Notes: a model not told the origin generated them from the letters alone. Shown: positions 49,008-58,461, counted from the first letter of the stretch. The stretch is DNA of 64,000 nucleotides from Pandoraea aquatica (GCF_902459565.1 NZ_CABPSN010000006.1:232671-296670), one strand, 5' to 3'. Translations and numbers: made by a program.

Positions 49008-49988
49008 ATGCTCACAGGACTCGCGCCCGAATCGCTCTGGCTCGCCGCTTTGATCGGCGTGTTGCTCGACGCCTGGCTCGGCGAGCCGCGACGCTGGCAC
49101 CCGCTGGTCGGCTTCGGCTATATCGCCAACGGCGTCGACGCATGGCTCAACGATCCCGACGTCCGCGACAAGCCGTTCAGCGCCATGACGCGTGGCACGT
49201 GGGCGTGGTGCATCATGCTCGTGATTCCCGTGCTGATCGCCTGGGCGCTGACGTTCCTGCCCGGCTGGGGCGGCATCGTCTGGCAAGCACTGGCGTTGTA
49301 CGCGGCGCTCGGTGCCCGCAGTCTGCGCGAACATGTGATGCCCATTGCGCACGCCCTGCGCGACGGCGATCTGACACAGGCCCGCGCCCTCACCGCGCGC
49401 ATCGTTTCGCGCGACACGGACGACGCTAACGCCTCCGATCTCGCGCGTGCCGCCGTCGAATCCACATTGGAAAACGGCAACGACGCGATCTTCGGCGCGC
49501 TCTTCTGGTTTGCGATTGCCGGTGCGCCCGGCGTCGTGCTGTTCCGTCTGGCCAATACGCTCGACGCGATGTGGGGCTATCGCACCGACAAGTTTCTCTA
49601 CTTCGGCCGACCGGCGGCGCGCATCGACGACATCCTCAACTGGATTCCCGCGCGATTGACCGCCGCGAGCTACGCGATCTTCGGCGATGTGGCGCGTGCC
49701 ATCGATTGCTGGCGCACGCAGGCGAGCGCGTGGTCGAGCCCCAACGCGGGCCCCGTGATGGCTGCCGGTGCCGGTAGCCTCGGCGTTCAGCTGGGGGGGC
49801 CGGCGCGGTATCACGGCGAGTGGGAAGCACGTCCGCCGCTGGGCTGCGGCATGGAACCCTCCGCACAACACATCAAGGCCGCGTGGCGGCTGATCTCCCG
49901 TTCCATGTGGATGTGGCTGATCGTCACCGGCGCACTGGCGCTGTTCGCCGCGTCGCAGGCCGATGCCATGCCCACAACACTGCTGTAA
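49008..49988 (+). CDS. cbiB: Adenosylcobinamide-phosphate synthase (CbiB/CobD)
   Basis: A 326-residue inner-membrane enzyme that attaches the aminopropanol arm to cobyric acid. It opens with a hydrophobic segment and the conserved DAWLGEPRRWHPLVGFG, has multiple membrane helices, and contains ESTLENGNDAIFGALFWF and GYRTDKFLYFGRPAARIDD. AAAGGAG is 10 nt before the ATG. It follows cobU by 22 bp and precedes cobC by 17 bp. Confidence 0.95.
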   Translation: MLTGLAPESLWLAALIGVLLDAWLGEPRRWHPLVGFGYIANGVDAWLNDPDVRDKPFSAMTRGTWAWCIMLVIPVLIAWALTFLPGWGGIVWQALALYAALGARSLREHVMPIAHALRDGDLTQARALTARIVSRDTDDANASDLARAAVESTLENGNDAIFGALFWFAIAGAPGVVLFRLANTLDAMWGYRTDKFLYFGRPAARIDDILNWIPARLTAASYAIFGDVARAIDCWRTQASAWSSPNAGPVMAAGAGSLGVQLGGPARYHGEWEARPPLGCGMEPSAQHIKAAWRLISRSMWMWLIVTGALALFAASQADAMPTTLL

Positions 49989-50005
49989 CTCGCTTTCTGA
50001 TCGTC

Positions 50006-51106
50006 ATGTCTGCGTCATCCGCTGCACCTGCACCATCATCCTCGGTGCCCATCTCCGATGCCCCGCGCCACGGCGGCAATCTCGGCGAAGCCATCCGCCG
50101 GTTTGGGCGTCCGCGCAAAGCCTGGTTGGATCTGTCGACGGGCATCAATCCCGTGGGGTATCCGGTGCCGATGCCACCGCCGCATGCCTGGCGCGATCTC
50201 CCCGACGCCTTCGACGACCTGCGCGACGTGGCTGCCCGCTACTACGGCGTGCCGGTCGAAACCGTCGTCCCCTGCGCCGGTTCGCAGGCGGTCATCCGCG
50301 CGCTCCCCGCGCTGCTTCGACCGGGACGCGTCGCTGTCGCATCGCTCACCTACAGCGAGTACGCACCGGCGTTCGTGCAGGCCGGACACACGCTCGTGCC
50401 GTGGCTCGGACCGGAAGCCGGCTTACCGGATGTCGACCACCTCGTCTGGGTCAACCCCGACAATCCCACCACGCGATCCGTCTCTCGCGAGACGCTCGCC
50501 CAATGGCAAGCACAGTTGGCCGCGCGCGGCGGCACGTTGATCGTCGACGAAGCGTTTGCTGATGTTTCCCCCGACACGTCGATGACACCTCACGCCGGCG
50601 AAGACGGCCTCGTCATCCTGCGCTCGGTAGGAAAGTTCTTCGGATTGGCAGGCATCCGCGCGGGTTTCGCGTTGTGCCCGGAAGGGCTTGGCAGACGTCT
50701 CGCCGAACGACTCGGTGCATGGACGGTTAGCGGTCCGGCAAGGTTCGCAGTACGAACGGCCCTGAACGACACAGCGTGGCAACGTGCGACACGGAAACGT
50801 TTGTTGCAGGACGGTGAACGTCTGTTGTCGCTGTTGCGCGACCGGTACTGGCCCACAGTTGGCACACCGCTGTTTGCCTGGACGCCGCATGCGCTCGCGC
50901 CGCAATGGCACGCGCAGTTGGCTGAACAGGGGGTATGGACGCGGTTGTTCGATGCGCGTCCGATTGCATCGGTGGATGGCATCCAAACGCTGCCTAGTCT
51001 GCGTCTGGGCCTGCCGGCGACCGAAAACGACTGGCAGCGACTGGCGGCGGCACTCACCACACTTGCCAAATGCGTGCCCGTGAGTCCCGGATTCCGTCTT
51101 AAATGA
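50006..51106 (+). CDS. cobC: Threonine-phosphate decarboxylase, PLP-dependent (CobC/CobD type)
   Basis: A 366-residue class I/II aminotransferase-fold enzyme making aminopropanol phosphate from threonine phosphate for the nucleotide loop. The opening HGGNLGEAIRRFG and LDLSTGINPVGYP are family signatures, WVNPDNPTT binds PLP, and the Schiff-base lysine is in RSVGKFFGLAGIRAGF. The first 20 residues are Ser/Ala/Pro-rich. It is the third gene of the cobU-cbiB-cobC operon. A second, unrelated gene also called cobC (the phosphatase) lies at 53221-53832. Confidence 0.93.
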   Translation: MSASSAAPAPSSSVPISDAPRHGGNLGEAIRRFGRPRKAWLDLSTGINPVGYPVPMPPPHAWRDLPDAFDDLRDVAARYYGVPVETVVPCAGSQAVIRALPALLRPGRVAVASLTYSEYAPAFVQAGHTLVPWLGPEAGLPDVDHLVWVNPDNPTTRSVSRETLAQWQAQLAARGGTLIVDEAFADVSPDTSMTPHAGEDGLVILRSVGKFFGLAGIRAGFALCPEGLGRRLAERLGAWTVSGPARFAVRTALNDTAWQRATRKRLLQDGERLLSLLRDRYWPTVGTPLFAWTPHALAPQWHAQLAEQGVWTRLFDARPIASVDGIQTLPSLRLGLPATENDWQRLAAALTTLAKCVPVSPGFRLK

Positions 51107-51345
51107 CGTTTTCGGGAACTGCCGCAGACCGGACTCATCCAATTTTCCCGTTATGCTTCCGAACGGGTGTACGTTGCCCGGGGATACCTGAGGGACTGCT
51201 TACGCGGTATTAAATGACGGGTATTCCTGCCGTTTTCGTTACAAATTGAAGCATTTCTGCAACAAATGCACACAGTCATCGCCGAAAGGCGCCGCTAGAC
51301 TGAAGGTTCTTTCGCAAGGGCTTTCCCAATTAAAAGGACGACCAA

Positions 51346-51552
51346 ATGAAAAAACTGCCGCTGTTGCTCGCCACGCTTCTGACCGCCACTGTTGTGACGG
51401 TGGGTTGCTCCAAGAAGGAAGATCAACCGGCCGCTCCGGCAGCCGACACGACCGCGCCGGCACCGGCTGCGGCCAGCGATGCAGGCGGCGGCGCAATGAG
51501 CGCCCCGGCATCGGACGCAGGCGCCACGGCCCCCGCTCCGGCATCGAACTAA
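51346..51552 (+). CDS. Small Ala/Pro-rich lipoprotein
   Basis: A 68-residue predicted lipoprotein: signal MKKLPLLLATLLTATVV, lipobox VTVGC (Cys21), then KKEDQPAAP and a low-complexity Ala/Pro/Ser/Asp tail. AAAGGA lies 8 nt upstream. It has no enzymatic motif and no family I can name. It is flanked by a 239-bp upstream gap and a strong hairpin downstream, so it is monocistronic. The function is unknown; being anchored with a flexible tail, it could be a structural or entericidin-like envelope protein. Confidence 0.75.
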   Translation: MKKLPLLLATLLTATVVTVGCSKKEDQPAAPAADTTAPAPAAASDAGGGAMSAPASDAGATAPAPASN

Positions 51553-51692
51553 CGCCGTACAGTAGCTCGGCCGTTGCCGTGGACTCCGGACCATCGTGCA
51601 ATGCGCCGAATTACCGGTTGCCGCCACGTTTCAGTAACGTTTCAGTTGTGCTCCAGTAACGTTCCCGTCACCTCCGGCACCGCGTTAGACAT

Positions 51693-51727
51693 TGCGCCCC
51701 CTGAACGCTTCGGCGTCAGGGGGCGCA
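51693..51727. terminator. Strong hairpin between two convergent lipoprotein genes
   Basis: TGCGCCCCCTG pairs with CAGGGGGCGCA, extended by ACGC/GCGT and closed by a TTCG loop. GTCGTTTT follows on plus. It lies between the stop at 51552 and the minus-strand stop at 51767. Confidence 0.8.
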
Positions 51728-51766
51728 GTCGTTTTGAGTACGTTGGCGCGGTAGCGCGTTACCGCG

Positions 51767-51934
51767 TTAGCGCGCTACAGCCACACCGGCGTCGAGCACC
51801 CCATAGGCTTGCACCTTGCTAGTGCTCGTTGCATTGGTGCCCGAGCCAGATCCGCCGCCCGGCGCAGCGCACCCTGCGAGCATCGAAACCATCACCAGCG
51901 CCGCAGCGCCCACCACTCCGATATTTCGTTTCAC
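51767..51934 (-). CDS. Very small lipoprotein
   Basis: A 55-residue predicted lipoprotein from a GTG start at 51934, with AAGGAG 8 nt upstream. It has a basic start (KRNIGVVG), a hydrophobic core, lipobox MLAGC (Cys22), a Gly/Ser linker and the ending YGVLDAGVAVAR. Upstream in-frame codons extend the frame but lack a ribosome site and look non-coding. Function unknown. Its promoter region is shared with the beginning of the btuF leader on the other strand. Confidence 0.65.
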   Translation of the reverse strand: MKRNIGVVGAAALVMVSMLAGCAAPGGGSGSGTNATSTSKVQAYGVLDAGVAVAR

Positions 51935-52177
51935 GACTTCGACTCCTTCAGTTCTGTCCAGCACGGCCGGCATGTCACCCAATGCATACCGCCGGATGCC
52001 ACGCATCATTCGACAGCCATTACGTGACATCGGTTCGCTGGACAGCCTTTCAAACGCTTGTCGCCGCGCCCCAACCCGCAGAAAATGGCGAGTCCGTGGC
52101 GGGAATGATCTCATTTTTCGACGTTTCCTTTGTTGACGCGTCGTGCGCCCGCCAGCCCTTACACACGCCTCGCCCCC

Positions 52178-53143
52178 ATGTCGCTGACTTCGCTACCCCG
52201 CCCGGCCATGCTCACCCGCCTTCGCGTTCAGACGCTTGCCCTTGCCTTCGCTTGCCTCGCAGGTGCGCCCTTGTCCGGCGTGTCCGGCGCGCACGCCGCC
52301 GTCTCCGTCAAGGACGACTCCGGCGCGACCGTCACCCTACCCGCCCCGGCACAACGCGTGGTCAGTCTGTCCCCACATGCCACCGAGTTGCTGTTCGCCG
52401 CCGGTGCGGGCGACAAGGTCGTGGGCGTGGTGAAGTACTCCGACTATCCGGAGGCGGCACAGCGCCTGCCGCATGTGGGCGACAACAGCGCGCTCGATCT
52501 CGAACGCATTCTCGCGCTCAAGCCCGATCTGCTCGTCGTATGGATGCACGGCAACTCGCAGCGTCAGGTCGAGGCATTACGTCAGTTGAAGTTGCCCGTG
52601 TTCTATTCGGAGCCGAAGCATCTGACGGATCTGCCGGCGGCCATCGAGACGCTCGGCACGCTGATGGGCACGCCTGCCAAAGCAAAGGAATCCGCCGAGG
52701 CTTTCCGCGCGCGCTATGAAGCGTTGCGCAAGCAATACGCATCGCGCGCGCCAGTGCCGGTGTTCTATCAGGTTTGGACGCAGCCGCTCATGACGCTGAA
52801 CGGCACGCATATGGTGAGCGACGTGATCCGCCTGTGCGGCGGTGTGAATGTCTTCGCGAACGAACCGGCGCTTGTGCCGCGCGTGTCCATCGAAGCAGTG
52901 CTGGCCAAAGCGCCGGAAGCGATGTTCACCGCGACGCCCGGGGCCACGAAGTCCGACAAGCCGCTGGCCACGCTCGATAACTGGCGCAAGTGGCCGCAAC
53001 TCCCGGCCGTCGCGCACAACAATCTGTTCGGCATCGACGGCGACCTCATCAACCGTCCCAGCCCGCGCATTCTCGACGGCGCACGCACGATGTGCGAAGA
53101 CCTCGATATCGCGCGTTCGCGTCGCGCTGTCGCCGCGAAGTAA
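52178..53143 (+). CDS. btuF: Cobalamin-binding periplasmic protein of the BtuCDF importer
   Basis: About 321 residues: signal peptide ending near SGAHA, then a class III binding-protein fold (VTLPAPAQRVVSLSPHATELLFAAGAGDKVVGV) with two lobes joined by a helix. The substrate-binding motif around YSDYPEAAQRLPHVGD resembles BtuF. The start is uncertain: ATG 52178 and ATG 52208 are both possible, and TTG 52130 also, all without a clear Shine-Dalgarno; 52208 gives the cleanest signal. It is on the plus strand, convergent with the btuB-led operon that encodes the partner BtuC and BtuD. No cobalamin riboswitch was seen upstream. Confidence 0.88.
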   Translation: MSLTSLPRPAMLTRLRVQTLALAFACLAGAPLSGVSGAHAAVSVKDDSGATVTLPAPAQRVVSLSPHATELLFAAGAGDKVVGVVKYSDYPEAAQRLPHVGDNSALDLERILALKPDLLVVWMHGNSQRQVEALRQLKLPVFYSEPKHLTDLPAAIETLGTLMGTPAKAKESAEAFRARYEALRKQYASRAPVPVFYQVWTQPLMTLNGTHMVSDVIRLCGGVNVFANEPALVPRVSIEAVLAKAPEAMFTATPGATKSDKPLATLDNWRKWPQLPAVAHNNLFGIDGDLINRPSPRILDGARTMCEDLDIARSRRAVAAK

Positions 53144-53220
53144 TGTCGTCGCAAATGACGACACTGCCCGCGATGACGCCTGGCTTCGACGCGCATCGAC
53201 AACGGTAAAGCGACGACCGC

Positions 53221-53832
53221 CTAGCCGTTCCAGCGCATCAGTCGCGCCTGACCGTCGTCGGCAATGCGCAGATGGCAGATGCCCCCGAAGTCGAGCGCCC
53301 ACGACAGGCACGCGGTCGTGGGCAGGCGCAGCGCAGTCGCCGTATGCAGACGGATGGGGCCCGCGTGCGCGACAGCGACATACACCGCATCCCTCGCAGC
53401 CTGTTCGTCAACCCCATCACCTAGCAGTCCCCTCGCCCATGCGTCAACACGCACGGCGAGGTCTCGCGCCGACTCGCCACCGGGGGGCGAAAAGCCTGAG
53501 ACGTCTTTAGCCCACGCATCCAGATCGTGACGATCGATGGCGTCCCACGACTGCATCTCCCACGCCCCGAAATCCATCTCGGCCAGACGCGCATCCTGTG
53601 TCACCGGCAGCTCGAGCGACGCGGCCAGGACATCCGCCGCACGGCGTGCGCGTTGCAGGGGACTGCTGTGGATCGCGACCGGCATCCGGCCATCGAGTAA
53701 CGTAATAAGCCTCGCCTGCATCGACGCCACAGTTGCGTCGAAACGCGAGGCATCGACCGGCAGATCCGTCCGGCCATAGCAGACGTTCGGCGCAACGTCG
53801 GGGGGCGGATGACGCATCAGAATCAGATCCAT
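53221..53832 (-). CDS. cobC: Alpha-ribazole phosphatase, histidine phosphatase family
   Basis: A 203-residue member of the phosphoglycerate-mutase-like family that removes phosphate from alpha-ribazole-5'-phosphate or adenosylcobalamin-5'-phosphate. The catalytic start is LILMRHPPPD, with the family RHG changed to RHP, followed by SSPLQRARRAAD, the acid E-MDFGAWE, and the second histidine in VAHAGPIRLH. The ATG at 53832 overlaps the cobS end by 10 bp; upstream frame inside cobS was rejected. It is the last gene of the btuB-led operon. Confidence 0.9.
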   Translation of the reverse strand: MDLILMRHPPPDVAPNVCYGRTDLPVDASRFDATVASMQARLITLLDGRMPVAIHSSPLQRARRAADVLAASLELPVTQDARLAEMDFGAWEMQSWDAIDRHDLDAWAKDVSGFSPPGGESARDLAVRVDAWARGLLGDGVDEQAARDAVYVAVAHAGPIRLHTATALRLPTTACLSWALDFGGICHLRIADDGQARLMRWNG

Positions 53833-54674
53833 GCGCACACCGTGAGGTAGAGCGCCAGCTCGCCGAGTTGCTGTGCGAAGCCCAGCGTGTCGCCGGTGTA
53901 GCCACCGAGACGTCGGCGTAGATAGCGGATGAACGCGGCGCGCAACGCGAGCAGGACCACCACGCCCGTCACGCCCGCACGCCAGTCCGGCCACACCCAC
54001 CACGGCGCGCTGCAAAGCACGCCGAACATCAGTCCGCCCAGACTCAGCCGTTGCGCCACCGGCTTCGCCTTGCCTTCAGGGCGTACGTAATCGAGCGTGC
54101 GCAGCAAACTGATCGCCATGCTGCGACTCGCCGCGTGCGCACCGATCAACACCACGGCAAAGCCGCCCCACCCCATCGACGCCTGAATATCGACGAGCGC
54201 CTGCCACTTGATCGCCAGCGCCAGCCACAGCGCGATAGCACCGTAAGTCCCGATGCGCGAGTCGTGCATGATCTCCAGCACGCGCTCACGTTCGAACGCC
54301 CCACCGAAAGCGTCGACGGAATCGGCCAGCCCGTCTTCGTGAAAGGCCCCCGTGAGCAACACGCTCACGCCAAGCCCCAGCGCAATGGCGAGATGCGGCG
54401 ACCAGAGGTGTCCCATCGCCACCGTCAGCAACGCCACCAGCGCGCCGACGAACACGCCGACGAGTGGGAAATACCGCGTCGCGGCGTTCAGCTGTTCAGG
54501 CGAGTAACCCACCCACTGCGGAATCGGCACTCGTGTGAAGAAGCCGAGCGCGGTCAGGAACAGACGCAACTGCCCCCGGAATCCGCCGAACGAGACCGGC
54601 GCGCGATCCTGCACCACGGGCACGCGCGTCGGCGGGATGGTGTCGTCGGAAGGATCTGGGGCGGAGGTCGTCAT
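53823..54674 (-). CDS. cobS: Adenosylcobinamide-GDP ribazoletransferase (cobalamin synthase)
   Basis: A 283-residue membrane enzyme that joins adenosylcobinamide-GDP to alpha-ribazole. The conserved acidic motif HEDGLADSVDAFGG and the following DSRIGTYGA are intact, with several hydrophobic helices. The N-terminal 35 residues form a hydrophilic, Pro/Asp-rich extension before LFLTALGFFTRVPIP. It lies 38 bp after cobT and overlaps the phosphatase gene. Confidence 0.95.
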   Translation of the reverse strand: MTTSAPDPSDDTIPPTRVPVVQDRAPVSFGGFRGQLRLFLTALGFFTRVPIPQWVGYSPEQLNAATRYFPLVGVFVGALVALLTVAMGHLWSPHLAIALGLGVSVLLTGAFHEDGLADSVDAFGGAFERERVLEIMHDSRIGTYGAIALWLALAIKWQALVDIQASMGWGGFAVVLIGAHAASRSMAISLLRTLDYVRPEGKAKPVAQRLSLGGLMFGVLCSAPWWVWPDWRAGVTGVVVLLALRAAFIRYLRRRLGGYTGDTLGFAQQLGELALYLTVCAWI

Positions 54675-54712
54675 TCGTTAGTCGTCTCGTCCTTAGTCGA
54701 TGTCAATTGTTG

Positions 54713-55783
54713 TCATTCACGGTCGCTGACACCCGCGCCTTCGAACGTCGCCATCTCGCGCAGGAACGCCGCAGCCGCCTGAATCAGCGGCATGGCGAGC
54801 GCTGCGCCCGTGCCTTCGCCCAGACGCAGTCCCAGTTGCAGCAGCGGTTCTGCGCCGAGCGCGTCGAGCATGGCGCGATGCCCGGTTTCGTCCGACGCGT
54901 GCGCGAACACGCAGTAGTCGAGCACCGCAGGCGCGACGCGCGCCGCGACCAGCAGCGCCGACGTGCTGATGAAGCCGTCCACCACGATCACGAGGCCGAG
55001 CTTCGCCGCGGCGAGATACGCGCCGGTCATCATCGCGATCTCGAAGCCGCCGAAGGTCGCGAGCGTGTCCAGCGGGTCGGGCGTCTCGCCCGTCGCCGGG
55101 TGCGCCGTCAGCGCGCGTTCGAGTACGGCCGTCTTGCGGGCGAGTCCGGCGTCGTCGACACCTGTGCCACGGCCAACGCAGTCGGCAAGCGGCAACCCCG
55201 TCAGACGCTGCATCAGGCAGGCTGCGGCCGACGTGTTGCCGATGCCCATCTCACCGAAACCGATCATGCGCGTGCCGCGCGACGCATGCGCCACCACACG
55301 CGCGGCCCCGGCAGCAATCGCCGTCTCCAGTTGCTCGCGCGTCATGGCAGGCATGTCGACGAAGTTCTGCGTACCGCGTGCGACGGGAATGTCCACGAGC
55401 GATGCATGGGCCGGAAAGTCCGCCGCCACGCCCGCGTTGATCACTTCCATCTCGATGCCGCCCGCGCGACAGAAGACATTGATGGCTGCGCCACCGCGCA
55501 GGAAGTTGAGCACCATCTGCGCCGTCACGGCCTGCGGATAGGGACTCACACCCGAGGCCACGACACCGTGATCGCCCGCGAACACCAGCATCGCGGGACG
55601 CGTGAGTTCCGGCGTCGCGCTCTGCTGAATGCGGCCGATCCGGAGCGCCACGCGCTCCAGTGCGCCGAGGCTGCCGGGCGGCTTCGTCTTGATGTCGATG
55701 GCATGCTGGAGCGCGGCATCCATGGCCGTGGACGGCACGGTGATGTCGAAGAGTTCTGCCAGCAGCGGGCTGAATGCGGTCAT
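54713..55783 (-). CDS. cobT: Nicotinate-nucleotide-dimethylbenzimidazole phosphoribosyltransferase
   Basis: A 356-residue enzyme activating the lower-ligand base for cobalamin. It opens with DIKTKPPGSLGALE, and has FAGDHGV, GEMGIGNTSAAA and the late LGEGTGAAL carrying the catalytic glutamate. The start was placed at ATG 55783 with AGGA upstream; the frame is open another 129 codons into cobO and was trimmed. It is between cobO (38 bp) and cobS (38 bp) in the operon. Confidence 0.96.
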   Translation of the reverse strand: MTAFSPLLAELFDITVPSTAMDAALQHAIDIKTKPPGSLGALERVALRIGRIQQSATPELTRPAMLVFAGDHGVVASGVSPYPQAVTAQMVLNFLRGGAAINVFCRAGGIEMEVINAGVAADFPAHASLVDIPVARGTQNFVDMPAMTREQLETAIAAGAARVVAHASRGTRMIGFGEMGIGNTSAAACLMQRLTGLPLADCVGRGTGVDDAGLARKTAVLERALTAHPATGETPDPLDTLATFGGFEIAMMTGAYLAAAKLGLVIVVDGFISTSALLVAARVAPAVLDYCVFAHASDETGHRAMLDALGAEPLLQLGLRLGEGTGAALAMPLIQAAAAFLREMATFEGAGVSDRE

Positions 55784-55821
55784 ACGGGAACGTCCTGAAA
55801 CGATGAGCGATAAGACTGAAA

Positions 55822-56487
55822 TTACATTTCGACGCCGGGCTGCGCGCGGATGCCGTCGGCAAACGCGTGCTTCACGGGCGTCATGTCGGTCACGGTGTTG
55901 GCCGCGTCGATGAGCGCCTGCGGTGCGCCACGGCCGGTGATGACCACGTGCTGCATCTCGGGGCGTGCCTGCAAGTCCGCGATCACGGTGTTGACGTCGA
56001 GATAGCCGAGCTTGAGCGCGATGTTCAGTTCGTCGAACAAGACCAGACCGAAGGACGCATCCTGCAACATACGACGTGCCTGCTCCCACGCCGCTTCGGC
56101 CTTGGCGATATCGCGCGCGCGGTCCTGCGTCTCCCACGTGTAGCCTTCGCCCATCACGTGGAATTCGCACTCCTCGGGGAAGCGGCGCAGGAATTTCTCC
56201 TCGCCCGTGGGAATCGCGCCTTTGATGAACTGCACGACGCCCGTCTTCATGCCGTGCCCCATCGCGCGCACGACCATGCCGAAGCCCGAGCTGGATTTGC
56301 CCTTGCCGTTGCCGGTCGTAATGACGATCACACCGCAGTCGCGCTGCGCTTTCTCGATCTTCTCGTCGACGACCGCCTTCTTGCGCACCATGCGTGCGCG
56401 ATGGCGTTCGTTGCGGCCATCATCGGCATCGACGGCATCAGCAGTATCGGTGGTGAGGGAGTCGGAGTTCGGCGTTTCCTGAGTCAT
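55822..56487 (-). CDS. cobO: Corrinoid adenosyltransferase (CobA/CobO type)
   Basis: A 221-residue ATP:cob(I)alamin adenosyltransferase. The P-loop GNGKGKSS is at 59-66, followed by the corrinoid-side motif VVQFIKG and LFDELNIAL, and the substrate loop VVITGRGAP. The start was set at ATG 56487, with AGGTG about 7 nt upstream; a GTG three codons earlier is possible. The 35-residue N-terminal arm is acidic. It gives the adenosyl form needed by the CobU/CobS steps. Confidence 0.95.
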   Translation of the reverse strand: MTQETPNSDSLTTDTADAVDADDGRNERHRARMVRKKAVVDEKIEKAQRDCGVIVITTGNGKGKSSSGFGMVVRAMGHGMKTGVVQFIKGAIPTGEEKFLRRFPEECEFHVMGEGYTWETQDRARDIAKAEAAWEQARRMLQDASFGLVLFDELNIALKLGYLDVNTVIADLQARPEMQHVVITGRGAPQALIDAANTVTDMTPVKHAFADGIRAQPGVEM

Positions 56488-56587
56488 GGACGGCACCTGT
56501 CAATCAAGTCGAATACGGAAAAAACGGCATGCATGCGACGCTCAAACGCGCACGCGGAAAAAAGGGGACGCACACCGGCGACGTCAA

Positions 56588-57442
56588 TCATGTGCGCCGC
56601 ACCGGCACCAGCGCCTCGTCGTCGCCATCGCGAATCAGGCGCAGCGGATAGCCGAACGCGTCGCTGCAATGCGCTGCCGAGAGCACTTCCCGTACCGGAC
56701 CGGCGCGCCAGCCGCCACGGCCGTCGAGCAACAGGGCATGCGTGGCGAAGCGTCGGGCGAGGTTGAGATCGTGACATGAAAAGACGACCGCACAATCGTC
56801 GCGCTGCGCGTGGCGGGCGAGGAGTTCGAGCGCGTCGATCTGATGATGCAGATCGAGATGCGAAACGGGTTCGTCGAGCAGCAGCAACGGCGTGGCTTGC
56901 GCAATCACCGCTGCCAGTGAGACACGCTGTCGCTCGCCGCCCGAGAGCGTGGTGACGTCGCGCGACGCGAAGTCTTCCAACCCGACCTGCGCGAGCGCGG
57001 CGATGGCCAGCGCAACGTCGTCGTCGGACTCCCATGCGCCCCAGCGACCTTGCGCGAGATAAGGATGACGCCCCGCCAGCACGACCTCCAGCGCGGTTGC
57101 GCCGAACGCGTCGCGGCTCTGCTGCGGCATGAGCGCACGCACCTTCGCCAACGGGCCGGGACGCCACTGTGGGAGCGGCTTGCCTGCGATCTCCACACGT
57201 CCGCTCGCGGTGATGCTCGCGTCGCGCTGCGGCTTGTCGTCAAGGGGACGCAGACCTGCGAGCGTGCCGAGTAGCGTCGTCTTGCCCGCACCGTTCGGTC
57301 CGGCCAGACACCAGCACTCACCCGGCGCAATCGACACATCGAGCCAGTCCACGAGCACACGCTCGCCCGCACGCAAGGTGAGCGCGTGGGTTTGCAGCAG
57401 CGGTGCGTTCACGCTCGGATGTGTGTTCGGAAGGGATGTCAT
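56588..57442 (-). CDS. btuD: Cobalamin ABC importer ATPase
   Basis: A 284-residue ATPase. Walker A GPNGAGKT is at 48-55, the Q-loop is MPQQSR at about 105-110, the signature LSGGERQR starts at 166, and Walker B LLLLDEP is at 186-192. It resembles BtuD/FecE/HmuV. The start overlaps the btuC stop by 4 bp (ATGA), so the two are coupled. With BtuC and the distant BtuF it makes a complete inner-membrane B12 importer. Confidence 0.93.
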   Translation of the reverse strand: MTSLPNTHPSVNAPLLQTHALTLRAGERVLVDWLDVSIAPGECWCLAGPNGAGKTTLLGTLAGLRPLDDKPQRDASITASGRVEIAGKPLPQWRPGPLAKVRALMPQQSRDAFGATALEVVLAGRHPYLAQGRWGAWESDDDVALAIAALAQVGLEDFASRDVTTLSGGERQRVSLAAVIAQATPLLLLDEPVSHLDLHHQIDALELLARHAQRDDCAVVFSCHDLNLARRFATHALLLDGRGGWRAGPVREVLSAAHCSDAFGYPLRLIRDGDDEALVPVRRT

Positions 57443-58434
57443 CGGATCACCCGTCGCGAGAGCAGCCACAGGAACACGGGCACGCCGAGCATCGCCGTGA
57501 TGACGCCGACCGGCAGTTGCGTCGGCGCGATCACCGTGCGCGCCACCAGATCGGCGAGCATCAGCAACGCCCCGCCGCCAAGGGCGGCGGCAGGCATCAA
57601 CATGCGCTGGTCGTTGCCGAAACGCAGACGCAGAATGTGCGGCACCACGAGCCCGATGAAGCCGATGCTGCCGGCCGTCGTCACGGCGACCGCCGTCGCA
57701 AGCGACGCCGCCAGATAAATACGCGCCCGCAACGGGCCGACGGCGACACCGACGGCCTGCGCCACGGCCTCGCCGCGCAGCAGCACGTTCAGCCGATGGG
57801 CGACCGGGCACACGATGAGCAAGGTCACGGCGAGTGCGATCAGCGGGAGCGACGCGCGATCCACGCCATTCAGATCACCCGTCAGCCAGAACAGCATGCC
57901 GCGCAGACTCGCGTCGGGCGCAAGCGTGAGAATCAGGGTGGAAAGTGCGCCGAAACCGGCGGCCATCATCACGCCGGTGAGCAACAGTTTGGTGCTGCTG
58001 TCCTGATCGCCGGGCCGCAGAAAGCTGCGGTGCGAGAGGCCCATCACGATGGCGATGGCGATGAGCGCCCCGAGAAAAGCGCTCGTCTGCACCCAGAAAA
58101 ACGGCAGCATTAGCGCCAGCGACGCAAGCGCCGCAACGCCCGCGCCACCGGAGATGCCGAGCACGTACGGATCGGCGAGCGGGTTACGCAGCAGCGTCTG
58201 CATCAGCGTGCCCGCTACCGCCAGCAAGCCGCCGCAGGCAAACGCGGCGAGCGCACGCGGCAGACGCAGTCGCCAGACCACGTCGCCAGCGAGACCGGCG
58301 TCGTGACCGAGCGCGAGCGCACCGATCTCACGCAATGAAACCGGCACGCTCCCGAGCATGAGCGACGCGACGAGTACGGCCAGCGCAATGCCGGCCAGTC
58401 CCGTCCAGATGGCGAGGGCGCGACGCAGCGTCAT
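57439..58434 (-). CDS. btuC: Cobalamin ABC importer permease (FecCD family)
   Basis: A 331-residue permease with about ten membrane helices. The family motif RLPRALAAFACGGLLAVAGT and the coupling region GSIGFIGLVVPHILRL near residues 245-260 are present, as is NPLADPYVLGISGGAG. It follows btuB by 27 bp and overlaps btuD by 4 bp. Haem or siderophore importers share this family, but the riboswitch-led cobalamin operon fixes the likely substrate. Confidence 0.93.
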   Translation of the reverse strand: MTLRRALAIWTGLAGIALAVLVASLMLGSVPVSLREIGALALGHDAGLAGDVVWRLRLPRALAAFACGGLLAVAGTLMQTLLRNPLADPYVLGISGGAGVAALASLALMLPFFWVQTSAFLGALIAIAIVMGLSHRSFLRPGDQDSSTKLLLTGVMMAAGFGALSTLILTLAPDASLRGMLFWLTGDLNGVDRASLPLIALAVTLLIVCPVAHRLNVLLRGEAVAQAVGVAVGPLRARIYLAASLATAVAVTTAGSIGFIGLVVPHILRLRFGNDQRMLMPAAALGGGALLMLADLVARTVIAPTQLPVGVITAMLGVPVFLWLLSRRVIR

Positions 58435-58461
58435 GCGGCGTCACGTCCCGCCGGGACGCCG

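Noticed and set aside
51935..52177. A second cobalamin riboswitch before btuF
   Set aside because: The conserved GCCCCCGCAAC core and the GGGAAGGC element are absent from this gap.
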